A stretch of 64,000 bases of DNA. Source: an uncultured Bacilli bacterium. Lineage in GTDB: Bacteria; Bacillota_I; Bacilli_A; RF39; UBA660. Location of the stretch: positions 1 through 64,000 of the forward strand of contig CALVUX010000005.1 of assembly GCA_944363715.1 (NCBI GenBank). Direction: 5' to 3'. Positions 41,825-50,219 of the stretch are shown piece by piece. A model generated the notes under the pieces. The model did not search any database and was not told the DNA's origin. It saw only the letters and a program-made list of their open reading frames with translations. How positions within the stretch are numbered: the stretch's first letter is position 1; each line of letters starts with the position of its first letter. The position numbers and the translations under genes are program-made.

Positions 41825-42688
41825 ATGAAACAAAATAAATTAGAAACAATTACCAAATTATTTGAAGGAAAGGAAATCAGAAGTGTATGGGATTCTGAAA
41901 AAGAAGAATATTATTTTAGTGTAGTTGATGTTATTAGTATTTTAACCGATAGTAAAGATTCTAGTGATTATTGGACCACTCTTAAAAGAAGATTAACTAA
42001 TGATGAAGGAAGTCAACTTCCGACAATTTGTCGGAGTTTGAAACTAAAAGCTAAAGATGGCAAAATGAGAAATACAGATACTTTAGACACCAAAGGTATT
42101 TTAAGATTAATAGAGTCTGTTCCTAGTCCTAAAGCTGAACCTTTTAAATTATGGTTAGCAGAATTAGGTAAAGAAAAAATTGATGAAGTTTTTGATCCTG
42201 AGATTGCTATTAAAAGAGCAATTAATTACTATCGTAATCGTGGTTATGATGATAAATGGATTAAAGCTAGATTAAATGGAATATTAGATAGAAATAAATT
42301 AACAGATATATGGAAAGAAAGTGGTATTAATGAAGGTTATGAATATGCAATACTGACTAATGACATTTATAAAGAATGGTCCGGTATGACTGCTAAAGAA
42401 TATAAAGAGTTTAAAGGGCTTAGAAAAGAATCTTTAAGAGATAATATGAGTGATATTGAGGTGTTACTTGCTGATATTGGGGAGATTACTACTCGTGAGC
42501 TTGCTAAGAAACATAAACCTTATGGATTAAATGAAAATAGAAAGATTGCTAAAGCAGGAGGTGAAGTTGCTAGTAATACGAGAAAAGATATAGAAGAAAA
42601 GCTTTGTGAAGATGTTATTAGTAAAGATAATAAACTTAATTATCAATATATAGATGATAATAAAAAGTTAGATAATACTGTGCCTTAA
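41825..42688 (+). CDS. BRO-N/DinD-like protein (element 2)
   Basis: A 287-aa protein counted from the ATG at 41825, which follows a GGAAGGAA site. The BRO-N-like domain (about 1-110) has IRSVWDSEKEEYYFSVVDVISILTDSKDSSDYWTTLKRRL and SVPSPKAEPFKLWLAELGKEKIDEVFDPEIA. The C-terminal half matches the DinD-like family: AINYYRNRGYDDKWIKARL...TDIWKESGINEGYEYAILTNDIYKEWSGMTAKEYKEFKGL and KKHKPYGLNENRKIAKAGGEVA. These proteins are common on phages and integrative elements, and a DNA-damage or antirepressor role is assumed. Its stop lies inside the right inverted repeat. Confidence 0.85.
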   Translation: MKQNKLETITKLFEGKEIRSVWDSEKEEYYFSVVDVISILTDSKDSSDYWTTLKRRLTNDEGSQLPTICRSLKLKAKDGKMRNTDTLDTKGILRLIESVPSPKAEPFKLWLAELGKEKIDEVFDPEIAIKRAINYYRNRGYDDKWIKARLNGILDRNKLTDIWKESGINEGYEYAILTNDIYKEWSGMTAKEYKEFKGLRKESLRDNMSDIEVLLADIGEITTRELAKKHKPYGLNENRKIAKAGGEVASNTRKDIEEKLCEDVISKDNKLNYQYIDDNKKLDNTVP

Positions 42689-42698
42689 CAATATTCAA
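42679..42698 (-). repeat. Element 2 right att half-site (inverted repeat)
   Basis: The reverse complement TTGAATATTGTTAAGGCACA matches 33140-33159 at 18 of 20 positions. It lies two bases before the AGTTG core at 42701-42705. Confidence 0.8.
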
Positions 42699-42704
42699 AC
42701 AGTT

Positions 42705-43037
42705 GCTCTAATCAGGACACTTGCTACTAAACCTGATATATTACTTTTAGATGAGCCTTTTTCGGCATTAGATGCAATGACTAGAGTAATGCTTGCAGAT
42801 GATGTTTATAAGATGGTTAAAGACTTAGGTAAAACTGCTATTATGGTAACTCATGATTTGTCGGAAGCTTTGAGCGTCGGTGATAAAGTAGTTGTACTTA
42901 CGAAAAGACCTTGTGTTGTTAAAAAGATTTATGATATTAATTATAAGAATCGCTCTACTCCATTTAATAATAGAAAAGAAAAAGAATTTAATTACTATTA
43001 TGAAAAGATATGGAGAGATTTAGATGTCAAACTATAG
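42705..43037 (+). pseudogene. ABC importer ATPase gene, 3' half
   Basis: The last 110 codons of the ATPase, resuming at the AGTTG core with ALIRTLATKPDILLLDEPFSALDAMTR (Walker B and D-loop) and VTHDLSEALSVGDKVVVLT (H-loop). It lacks Walker A and cannot work alone. It overlaps the permease start. With the 5' half at 32718-33137 it makes a complete ATPase. Confidence 0.9.
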
Positions 43038-43827
43038 TGAGGAACATAAAGAATTTCTTAAAAAGAAGAAAAAAGAGAAAATTATTGTTATTAGTTTTCA
43101 AATATTAATATTACTAGTGTTCATTTTAGGATGGGAACTATTAGCAAGATTTAATCTTATTAATACTTTTCTTTTATCTAGTCCTAGTCTAGTACTTAAA
43201 ACTTTAGGAAGTCTATTCACTAATAATGATTTATTAGTACATATAGGTATTACTTTATATGAGACTGTAGTTAGCTTTTTAGTAGTTACAATTATTTCCT
43301 TGTTAGTCTCTACTCTATTTTGGTTTTCTAAGAGGTTAGCAAAGATACTTGATCCTTATTTAACTGTTTTAAATTCGCTACCTAAAGTGGCTCTTGGGCC
43401 TTTAATTATTATCTGGGTAGGTGCTAGTACTAATTCTATTATCTTTATGGCTTTATTAATCTCTTTATTCTTGTCTATTATAAACGTTTATCATAATTTT
43501 AAAGAAACTGATAATAACTATATTACTTTACTTAGAAGTTTAGGAGCTAGTAAGTTACAGATATTTATGAAAGCAGTTATACCATCTAATCTATCTAATA
43601 TTATTAATAATCTCAAAATTAATGTGAGCATGTGCTATATAGGGGTCATAATGGGGGAATTGCTTGTATCAAAAAAAGGATTAGGATATCTAATAATGTA
43701 TGGTACACAAGTATTTAATATAGACCTTGTCATTGCTTCTGTTATTGTTCTAGGTGTCTTAGCTTTCTTATTCTATTATCTTATTTGTTTACTTGAGAAA
43801 TTTATACAAAAGAAAACTGTTAACTGA
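43024..43827 (+). CDS. ABC importer permease (nitrate/sulfonate/taurine type)
   Basis: A 267-aa membrane protein with about six transmembrane helices. The EAA-type coupling motif is LLRSLGASKLQIFMKAVIPSNLSNIINNLKINV, and GELLVSKKGLGYLIMYGTQVFNIDLVIASVIVL is the late conserved segment of SsuC/TauC/ThiX-like permeases. It is the only intact gene of the interrupted importer operon. It overlaps the ATPase end by 14 nt. Confidence 0.92.
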   Translation: MSNYSEEHKEFLKKKKKEKIIVISFQILILLVFILGWELLARFNLINTFLLSSPSLVLKTLGSLFTNNDLLVHIGITLYETVVSFLVVTIISLLVSTLFWFSKRLAKILDPYLTVLNSLPKVALGPLIIIWVGASTNSIIFMALLISLFLSIINVYHNFKETDNNYITLLRSLGASKLQIFMKAVIPSNLSNIINNLKINVSMCYIGVIMGELLVSKKGLGYLIMYGTQVFNIDLVIASVIVLGVLAFLFYYLICLLEKFIQKKTVN

Positions 43828-43843
43828 GTAGTTAGCAGTTTTT
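43814..43843 (+). terminator. Terminator of the ABC importer operon
   Basis: A 12-bp stem with one G-U pair (AAACTGTTAACT / AGTTAGCAGTTT) and a 4-nt loop, ending in T5. The permease TGA is within it. Confidence 0.8.
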
Positions 43844-43871
43844 GATATTATTTATCTTAGATATTTTGATT

Positions 43872-44216
43872 CTATTTAACCATTTCCCAACTTTTAAAAT
43901 ATACACATTCTAAATTATCATTGAATTTAATTTCATATATTCCATCATATTCTTGACTATTTTGCTTGAGAATCCATTCAACTATTAATGTATTGCCATC
44001 TAGAGCTAAAATTTTAAATTCAATATTTTGAATATTCTCGTTTTTTATATGTTTCCATTCTTGGTTAATTTCTTGAATAGTTGTATATGGTTTCATAAAT
44101 GGAGTTTCTTGATAAAATGTTGTCTTAATAAATAATGCTACTGCATTTTCTATATCTTTATTATACCAATAGTTTTTTAATTTATTTAACCATTCTTCTG
44201 CATATTTTCTATTCAT
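43872..44216 (-). CDS. SnoaL/NTF2-like small protein
   Basis: A 114-aa protein with the cone-like NTF2 pattern: an N-terminal helix (YAEEWLNKLKNYWYNKDIENAVALFIKTTFYQETPF), then strands ending NIEFKILALDGNTLIVEWILKQNSQEYDGIYEIKFND. Such proteins bind small ligands or act as isomerases or enzymes; none can be named. It lies downstream of the MerR regulator on the same strand, perhaps in one transcript. Confidence 0.75.
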   Translation of the reverse strand: MNRKYAEEWLNKLKNYWYNKDIENAVALFIKTTFYQETPFMKPYTTIQEINQEWKHIKNENIQNIEFKILALDGNTLIVEWILKQNSQEYDGIYEIKFNDNLECVYFKSWEMVK

Positions 44217-44320
44217 AATATCACTCCTTGTATAATAGTTACATTGTTCTTATATTATATTTTTGATTTATTTAATTATAGCATGTATAAATAAAAATCA
44301 GAATAATTAATTTACTCTGA

Positions 44321-44686
44321 TTACAAGTATTCATCTAATTTATTTGTTTTATAAAGTTCTATTTTATATTTAAGTTTTTCTAAAGCTTCTGTCATAGTTT
44401 TAATCTTTTCTTCAAGCTTATCTTGTTCTTCCTCTAATAGATGTTGACGTTCTAGTTTAGTACTTTCTCCTTCATCATATAAATCAACATATTTTTTTAA
44501 TACTTCTATAGAAATACCAGCACTACGCATACATTTAATAAATTCTATTCTTTTTAAATCTTCTTCACTATAATCTCTTATACCACTACTGTTTTTCTTA
44601 ACTGGTCCTACTAGCCCTACTTTCTCATAATACCTTAGTGTATCATTAGTCATATCAAATTTTTCTGCTACTTCTTTTATTGTCAT
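44321..44686 (-). CDS. MerR-family transcriptional regulator
   Basis: A 121-aa protein. The winged HTH is EVAEKFDMTNDTLRYYEKVGLVGPVKKNSSGIRDYSEEDLKRIEFIKCMRSAGISIEVLKKYVDL, and a coiled-coil dimerisation helix follows. The Tyr-rich TLRYYEKVGL is the family hallmark. There is no Cys ligand pattern for a known metal. Its promoter (44709-44739) has the 19-bp spacer of MerR-activated promoters with a palindrome in it. Probable autoregulation and control of the 43872 gene are inference. Confidence 0.9.
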   Translation of the reverse strand: MTIKEVAEKFDMTNDTLRYYEKVGLVGPVKKNSSGIRDYSEEDLKRIEFIKCMRSAGISIEVLKKYVDLYDEGESTKLERQHLLEEEQDKLEEKIKTMTEALEKLKYKIELYKTNKLDEYL

Positions 44687-44708
44687 TATATTACTTCCCT
44701 TCGTAGTT

Positions 44709-44739
44709 ATATTATCACTTAGAGTCTAGTCTAAGTCAA
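44709..44739 (-). promoter_or_regulatory. MerR-type promoter with operator
   Basis: TTGACT (44734-44739) and TAATAT (44709-44714) on the minus strand are 19 bp apart. The spacer includes a perfect palindrome CTTAGA-n6-TCTAAG (44718-44735). The extended spacer is diagnostic of MerR-family activation. Confidence 0.85.
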
Positions 44740-44804
44740 TATTTATTTTTGACATAATAACATTGTTATTTCTATATAATAATATTGATAATGAGGTGAT
44801 TATT

Positions 44805-46181
44805 TTGAATAAGAAAAGAATTTTGGTACTTGCTATAACTGGTATTCTTATTGTTTTAGGAGGGATAACATTATTTATAAATCATAATTTAGAAAGTAAA
44901 GACGAGAAAACTAAAACAATGGTCTCTACTGTGATGAGTGTTGATGATAGTACTTTTACTATTCAGGATAGTAATAATATTATTTATACATTTGGAATTG
45001 TTGATAATAATTTATCTGTTGGTGATGTTATTGAACTTGAATATAATGGTTCTTTAAATAAAAATAAAGCTTTACAAGACAATAAAGTTTTGGGATATAA
45101 GACTATTAAGGTTAGTAATGATGAAGAAGGTGTACCTAGCGAGTGGCAGGATAATGGTATTTTTAAGGATTTTTATATCTTTGCTGCTAAGAAGTTAAAA
45201 ACTATGTCACTTGATGAAAAAATAGCTCAGTTACTACTTGTAAGATATCTTGATACTAATCCTGTTGAAACGTTAGAGAAATATCAATTTGGAGGTTATG
45301 TTTTTTTTGAAAAAGATTTTAGAGATAAAACTAAACCAGAAGTAAAGGAAATGATTAATAATTTACAAAATGTATCTAAAGTTCCTATATTAACGGCAGT
45401 TGATGAAGAAGGGGGAACTGTTGTAAGAGTAAGTAGTAATCCAAACCTTGCTAGTAGTAAATTTGAATCACCAAGAGATTTGTATTTAAGTGGTGGTTTT
45501 GAGAAAATAAGACAAGATACTATTAATAAAAGTTTATTGTTATCAGAACTAGGGCTTAATTTAAATCTAGCACCTGTTGTAGATGTATCTACTAATTCAG
45601 GTGACTATATGTATAAAAGAACTTTAGGAGAAAATACAGAGTTAACTAGTACTTATGCTAAAACAGTTATTAGTGCTAGTAAAGGATTAGGTGTATCTTA
45701 CACTTTAAAACATTTCCCAGGTTATGGAAATAATTCTGATACCCATACAGGTCAGTCTATTGATAACCGTTCTTATGATGATATTGTTAAGAATGATTTA
45801 CCACCTTTTGAAGCAGGTATTAATGAAGGTGCGGAAGCGGTGCTTGTGAGTCATAATACAGTAACTAATATTGATTCTAGTAACCCAGCATCTTTATCTA
45901 GTGATGTTCATAATATTCTTAGAAATAAACTTGGCTTTACTGGTATTGTTATTAGCGATGATTTAGCGATGGGTGCGGTATCTTCTCTTGATAATGTAGC
46001 AGTGAAAGCGATTATGGCAGGTAATGATTTACTTATTACTACTGATTATGAAGAAAGTTTTAATGATATTAAAGAGGCAGTAAATAATAAAACTATTGAT
46101 GAAGGATTAATTGATAAATTAGCTTTTAGAGTACTTGCTTGGAAATATTATAAAGGTTTAATATTTGAAAATCAAAAATAA
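44805..46181 (+). CDS. Glycoside hydrolase family 3 (NagZ-like beta-N-acetylhexosaminidase)
   Basis: A 458-aa protein counted from a TTG at 44805, which has GAGGTG upstream. A signal-anchor helix is at about 3-25. An N-terminal OB-like region is followed by the GH3 barrel: LDEKIAQLLLVRYLD, GGYVFFEKDF, VPILTAVDEEGGTVVR, LNLNLAPVVDVSTN, the His/Asp motif KHFPGYGNNSDTH, and the SDDLAMGAVSS segment with the nucleophile Asp. This combination marks NagZ-type hydrolases of peptidoglycan or N-acetylglucosamine conjugates. The single anchor suggests it faces outside, useful for wall turnover or glycan use. Confidence 0.92.
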   Translation: MNKKRILVLAITGILIVLGGITLFINHNLESKDEKTKTMVSTVMSVDDSTFTIQDSNNIIYTFGIVDNNLSVGDVIELEYNGSLNKNKALQDNKVLGYKTIKVSNDEEGVPSEWQDNGIFKDFYIFAAKKLKTMSLDEKIAQLLLVRYLDTNPVETLEKYQFGGYVFFEKDFRDKTKPEVKEMINNLQNVSKVPILTAVDEEGGTVVRVSSNPNLASSKFESPRDLYLSGGFEKIRQDTINKSLLLSELGLNLNLAPVVDVSTNSGDYMYKRTLGENTELTSTYAKTVISASKGLGVSYTLKHFPGYGNNSDTHTGQSIDNRSYDDIVKNDLPPFEAGINEGAEAVLVSHNTVTNIDSSNPASLSSDVHNILRNKLGFTGIVISDDLAMGAVSSLDNVAVKAIMAGNDLLITTDYEESFNDIKEAVNNKTIDEGLIDKLAFRVLAWKYYKGLIFENQK

Positions 46182-46183
46182 TT

Positions 46184-46215
46184 AACAACTTGTCTGAACC
46201 GACAAGTTGTTTTAT
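46184..46215 (+). terminator. Terminator of the GH3 gene
   Basis: AACAACTTGTC and GACAAGTTGTT form a perfect 11-bp stem with a 6-nt loop and a T-rich tail. Confidence 0.85.
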
Positions 46216-46304
46216 ATTTTATATAGTCAAGTTTGTATAAACCTTTTTGGCAATGCCGACAAAATGGTCAAGAAAAGAAAAAGACTTAAGTAAAATACTT
46301 AAAT

Positions 46305-47741
46305 CTAATCTAATATATTTTTTAAGACTATTGTCTTTGTTATACTCATTTCTTTTAGAGTTGTAGATATTCCTTCGTTACCAATACCTGAATGTTTCCA
46401 ACCACCGAATGGCATTTCGGCAGCACGGAAGAAACTTGCTCCATTAATAACTGCTCCTCCTACTTCAAGAGCATTAGCAACTTTGAAAGCTGTTTTCATA
46501 TCTTTTGTCATGATATTTCCACATAGTCCATAACTACTTTGATTAGCTATTTCAATGGCTTCTTCTACAGTATCAAAGCTACAAACAGGAATAACTGGTC
46601 CAAAGATTTCCATATCTTTCATAACATCCATATCACGTGTAACGTTATCAAGAACTGTTGGTTCTAGGAAGGCTCCGTTTCTTCTACCTCCATAGACAAG
46701 TTTAGCTCCTTGTTCAAGGGTCTTTTTAATTTGGTCTTGAACTCTAATTGCTGCTTTTTCATTGATTAGACAGCCAATATCTGCATCTTCTTGTTGTGGC
46801 ATGGCAACTTTTAGTGTTTTTATTTTTTCAACAGCTTTTCTAACAAATTCATCTTTAACGTCTTTTTGAACTAAGAATCTTTTACTAGCACAACATACTT
46901 GTCCTGTATTATAAAGTCTTCCCCATACCATTTCATCGATAACTAGGTCCATATCAGCATCATTCATAACGATGAAAGCATCATTTCCACCTAATTCTAG
47001 CATAACATGAGTAATGTTTTTAGCACAGTTTGCCATTACTTCACTACCAACAGCAGTACTTCCTGTAACAGTCATTAAATTTACCATAGGATGTTTGGCA
47101 AGAGCCTCTCCAGTAGTAGGACCATCACCTGATATACAGTTGATAACTCCTGCTGGAACACCTGCTTCCATCATTAAGTTACAGTATGTATGTAGTGTTA
47201 ATGGATTATAAGTAGATGGTTTAACTATAACACTATTACCCATGATAAGAGCACTTGGAACTTTTTGACCAAATAAATCACATGGAAAGTTAAATGGAAT
47301 AATACAACCTACTACTCCTAGTGGTTCTTGGAAAGTCATTTGAATTGTTTTCTCTTGACCTTTTTCAGTTCCTGCAGGAATAACATTTCCATATTCATGT
47401 TTTGCTTTTTCTACATAACCATAAACAAAACTTCTTGTATTAGCAATTTCTCCTCTTGCTTCTTTAATTGGTTTACCTGTTTCTTTAGATAGAAGCTGAG
47501 CTAACTCTTCTGCTTTCGCTTCTACTAAATCAACAAATTTATAAAGTATGTCTCCACGTTCGTGCATAGGCATTTTTGCCCAGGACTTTTGTGCCTTAAC
47601 AGCCTCTTTTACACACATGTCAACATCTTGTTCTGTAGCATTAGGAACTGTATCTATTAACTCTCCTGTTGCAGGATTAGTTACTTCTATTACTTTTCCA
47701 TCGCTAGCATCAACTAAACGACCTCCTATTAGATTCTTCAT
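46305..47741 (-). CDS. NAD(P)-dependent aldehyde dehydrogenase
   Basis: A 478-aa enzyme with the ALDH fold: IIPFNFPCDLFGQKVPSALIMGNSVIVKPS, VTGSTAVGSEV, ELGGNDAFIVMNDADMDL (general-base Glu about 250), and GQVCCASKRF with the catalytic Cys about 283, then EIFGPVIPV near the C-terminus. It oxidises an aldehyde to an acid; related enzymes act on succinate semialdehyde, lactaldehyde or glycolaldehyde. It is the last gene of an operon with an iron alcohol dehydrogenase and a FIST protein, which suggests that the alcohol and aldehyde steps are linked. Confidence 0.94.
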   Translation of the reverse strand: MKNLIGGRLVDASDGKVIEVTNPATGELIDTVPNATEQDVDMCVKEAVKAQKSWAKMPMHERGDILYKFVDLVEAKAEELAQLLSKETGKPIKEARGEIANTRSFVYGYVEKAKHEYGNVIPAGTEKGQEKTIQMTFQEPLGVVGCIIPFNFPCDLFGQKVPSALIMGNSVIVKPSTYNPLTLHTYCNLMMEAGVPAGVINCISGDGPTTGEALAKHPMVNLMTVTGSTAVGSEVMANCAKNITHVMLELGGNDAFIVMNDADMDLVIDEMVWGRLYNTGQVCCASKRFLVQKDVKDEFVRKAVEKIKTLKVAMPQQEDADIGCLINEKAAIRVQDQIKKTLEQGAKLVYGGRRNGAFLEPTVLDNVTRDMDVMKDMEIFGPVIPVCSFDTVEEAIEIANQSSYGLCGNIMTKDMKTAFKVANALEVGGAVINGASFFRAAEMPFGGWKHSGIGNEGISTTLKEMSITKTIVLKNILD

Positions 47742-47751
47742 TTAATCCTCC

Positions 47752-48939
47752 TTATTCTTCTCCAAAAGCAGTAAATGATAACATTAGACCACCACAGATG
47801 TTAGCAGAATGTTCATCATATCCATATTCACCAAAAGTAAATACGGTGATAAATGGAACACCACGAGCTTCTTCTACTAAGTTTTTATAAACTTCATCGA
47901 TTCTATCACCAATTCCAAGTTTACGTCCTCCGCAATGAACTAAGAAGTATCCTGCTGGCTCGGTAGTTAATTGACTCTTAGCATCTTTTAGAGTTGTTTT
48001 AGTAGACTTAATTAATTCATCTACAGTTGCTTCTAATTGAACGATAGCAGTTTTTTCTACTACTTTATTACCTAAATTAATAACATCATCTGTAGTAGTT
48101 TTTGTTCCCATATCATCTCCAAACATTGGATGACGAACTACTGTTAAGTTTCCAAGTGGATCTTTTACTCCTAAAGGTTTAGTGATAGATGCTACTAATA
48201 GGTTTTGTCCTTTTAATTCACTAGGTTTCTTACCAATCCAATCAGCATATTTCTTAAGTGCAGATACTCCATCGATTTTAACTAGAGTACGGTCATTTTT
48301 AACTTCTGTAATTAGACCATAGTTTTCAGTATCACGGTAAGCACCTGTATAAGATGTTACGATATCATTATCTGTATAGAAGAAAGCAACAGCAACACCA
48401 TCTTGGAATACTTGATCATTGCAGAAAATTTTCCAGTTTCCTTCTACTGTATCATCAGCAGCACTTCCTCCAAACATTGGAACTCTACCAATAACATCTT
48501 GAATACCCATTAGGTAATCTTCTTCTTCTTTTGGACTTGCTACCATATAGAAATAGTTAGGTGAATAGTTTTCTCCGGCATTTTCAACGGCAGCACGAGC
48601 TACTTTACGACCTATTTCTCTAGCATTTTTTCCTGCTTTATGAGCAGCAACACCAATATTCATATTTTTATCATCAAATGACATAAGTCCAGCGAAACCA
48701 TCTTCACTTTCGATGATTCCATCATTAGTTATAATCATACCACTACTAGTACAACCAATGATTGGAGCACCTTTCATTGATGATATTGCACCACTTACTA
48801 CTTCTTCAACATCATCATTACAAGAACAGTACATCATTCCAAGTTTTGGACGCATACCTACATTGGCATTCTTAGCAGCTTCTTTTCCTTTTGCATATGA
48901 ATCCTTTAGGGTTGAATACCCTACTTTTGTTTTTAACAT
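47752..48939 (-). CDS. FIST-domain protein (FIST_N plus FIST_C)
   Basis: A 395-aa soluble protein. The FIST_N part has a PIIGCTSSGMIITNDGI motif (about residues 55-75) and GRVPMFGGSAADDTVEGNWKIF. The FIST_C part carries AGYFLVHCGGRKLGIGDRIDEVYKNL and PFITVFTFGEYGY. FIST is a sensory ligand-binding domain, often fused to histidine kinases or cyclases; here it stands alone. It sits between the alcohol and aldehyde dehydrogenase genes (11 and 28 nt gaps), so it may handle a metabolite of that pathway. Its role has to be inferred. Confidence 0.88.
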   Translation of the reverse strand: MLKTKVGYSTLKDSYAKGKEAAKNANVGMRPKLGMMYCSCNDDVEEVVSGAISSMKGAPIIGCTSSGMIITNDGIIESEDGFAGLMSFDDKNMNIGVAAHKAGKNAREIGRKVARAAVENAGENYSPNYFYMVASPKEEEDYLMGIQDVIGRVPMFGGSAADDTVEGNWKIFCNDQVFQDGVAVAFFYTDNDIVTSYTGAYRDTENYGLITEVKNDRTLVKIDGVSALKKYADWIGKKPSELKGQNLLVASITKPLGVKDPLGNLTVVRHPMFGDDMGTKTTTDDVINLGNKVVEKTAIVQLEATVDELIKSTKTTLKDAKSQLTTEPAGYFLVHCGGRKLGIGDRIDEVYKNLVEEARGVPFITVFTFGEYGYDEHSANICGGLMLSFTAFGEE

Positions 48940-48967
48940 AATTTTCCTCCCTTTTTATTTACTTCTT

Positions 48968-50122
48968 TTATTCATAAGCTTCTTTATATAAAGCTAAGAT
49001 ATCTTCTTTTGTTACTTCTCTTGGATTACCACCAGTACAAACATCATTGATAGCTTGATCTGCTAGTGTTTCTAAGGCATCATATGGAATTCCTATTTCT
49101 TTTAATGTTTTAGGGATACCTACAGCTCTTGCTAGACTATCAACAGCATCTGCTACCTTATTAACAGCTTCTTCATCTGTTAAGTTATCCATATCAAGAC
49201 CAAACTCACGTCCCATATCTCTAAAACGGTCAGGACAAACTTTTCCATTCCATCTTAAGATATGTGGTAAAAGTAGTGCATTAGCAAGACCATGGGGTGT
49301 GTCAAAATATGCTCCTAGTGAATGAGCCATTGAATGAACAATACCAAGTCCTACATTAGAAAAGCCCATACCAGCGATATATTGTCCATATCCAACTCTC
49401 TCAATTGCATCTTTATCTTTTTCATTAACTGCTTTTTCTAAGTTATGATAAATTAAGTTCATCGCTTGTTTATGGAACATATCAGTCATTAACCATGCAC
49501 TCTTAGTGATATATCCTTCCATTGCATGAGTTAGAGCATCCATTCCTGTTGCAGCGGCTAAACTCTTTGGCATTGTAGCCATAAGCTCTGGGTCAATTAT
49601 TGCAACTACTGGAATATCGTGTGGATCTACACATACCATTTTCTTCTTTCTTTCATCATCTGTAATAACATAGTTAATTGTTACTTCTGCGGCAGTACCT
49701 GCAGTTGTAGGTAAAGCGATTAATGGCATACCTGGATTTTTAGTAGAAGCAGTACCATCAAGACTTACTACATTACTAAACTCAGGGTTAGTCATAATGA
49801 TACTCATACATTTAGCAGTATCAATTACAGAACCTCCTCCTACAGCGATTAGAAAGTCTGCTTTACTATTTCTTAAAATTTCTAACCCTTCATTAACATT
49901 TGCTACATTAGGATTAGGTTTGATATCACTATATACTTCATATGGTAAAGATATTTCCTCTAAAAGTTCTGTAACTTTATTTGTAACATTGGCATCTAAT
50001 AGAGATTTATCTGTTACAACTAGTGCATTTTCAAATCCTCTTCCTTTAATTTCATCAAGTAAACTTCTTCTTGCATTATATCCAAAGTAAGAAGTTCCAT
50101 TTAAAATAATTCTATTTGTCAA
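48968..50122 (-). CDS. Iron-containing alcohol dehydrogenase
   Basis: A 384-aa enzyme with GGGSVIDTAKCMS (NAD site), LIALPTTAGTAAEVT, and metal ligands in GMDALTHAMEGY, HSMAHSLGAYFDTPHGLANAL (Asp, His, His, His of the group III family). It reduces an aldehyde or oxidises an alcohol. It is the first gene of the three-gene operon with the FIST protein and aldehyde dehydrogenase. A TATAAT box lies about 30 nt upstream. Confidence 0.95.
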   Translation of the reverse strand: MTNRIILNGTSYFGYNARRSLLDEIKGRGFENALVVTDKSLLDANVTNKVTELLEEISLPYEVYSDIKPNPNVANVNEGLEILRNSKADFLIAVGGGSVIDTAKCMSIIMTNPEFSNVVSLDGTASTKNPGMPLIALPTTAGTAAEVTINYVITDDERKKKMVCVDPHDIPVVAIIDPELMATMPKSLAAATGMDALTHAMEGYITKSAWLMTDMFHKQAMNLIYHNLEKAVNEKDKDAIERVGYGQYIAGMGFSNVGLGIVHSMAHSLGAYFDTPHGLANALLLPHILRWNGKVCPDRFRDMGREFGLDMDNLTDEEAVNKVADAVDSLARAVGIPKTLKEIGIPYDALETLADQAINDVCTGGNPREVTKEDILALYKEAYE

Positions 50123-50186
50123 TTTGTTTACCTCCCTTATTATTAATTATAGCATATATTTCGACATTTTTAAGAGTTTTTAAACA

Positions 50187-50210
50187 AAAAAATCTATTTC
50201 TAGATTTCTT
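50187..50210 (-). terminator. tsaD terminator
   Basis: AAATCT pairs with AGATTT on the minus strand, with a T run after the arm. Confidence 0.6.
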
Positions 50211-50219
50211 ATTATTAGA

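Larger units (their letters stand above)
33134..42705. mobile_element. Element 2: 9.6-kb serine-recombinase element with metal-resistance cargo
   Basis: The element spans 33139-42705, bounded by a 5-bp direct repeat AGTTG (33134-33138 and 42701-42705). Inverted repeats lie just inside (33140-33159 and 42679-42698, 18 of 20 matches). Contents are two small unknown genes, two P-type metal ATPases, a separate HMA protein, a CadC/ArsR repressor, a tsaC/Sua5-like gene, a small ORF with a serine recombinase and a BRO/DinD-like gene. The target lies in the ABC signature motif (LSGGMRQRVAL). Excision at the core restores the host frame. Confidence 0.9.

Noticed and set aside
29166-42705. Group II introns or inteins as the cause of the split importer genes
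   Set aside because: No reverse transcriptase/maturase or intein motifs. The inserts carry serine recombinases, multiple independent genes and att-type ends.
29162-42705. A single composite island or transposon covering both insertions
   Set aside because: Each insert has its own core, repeats and recombinase, and intact host coding sequence lies between them (32183-33137).
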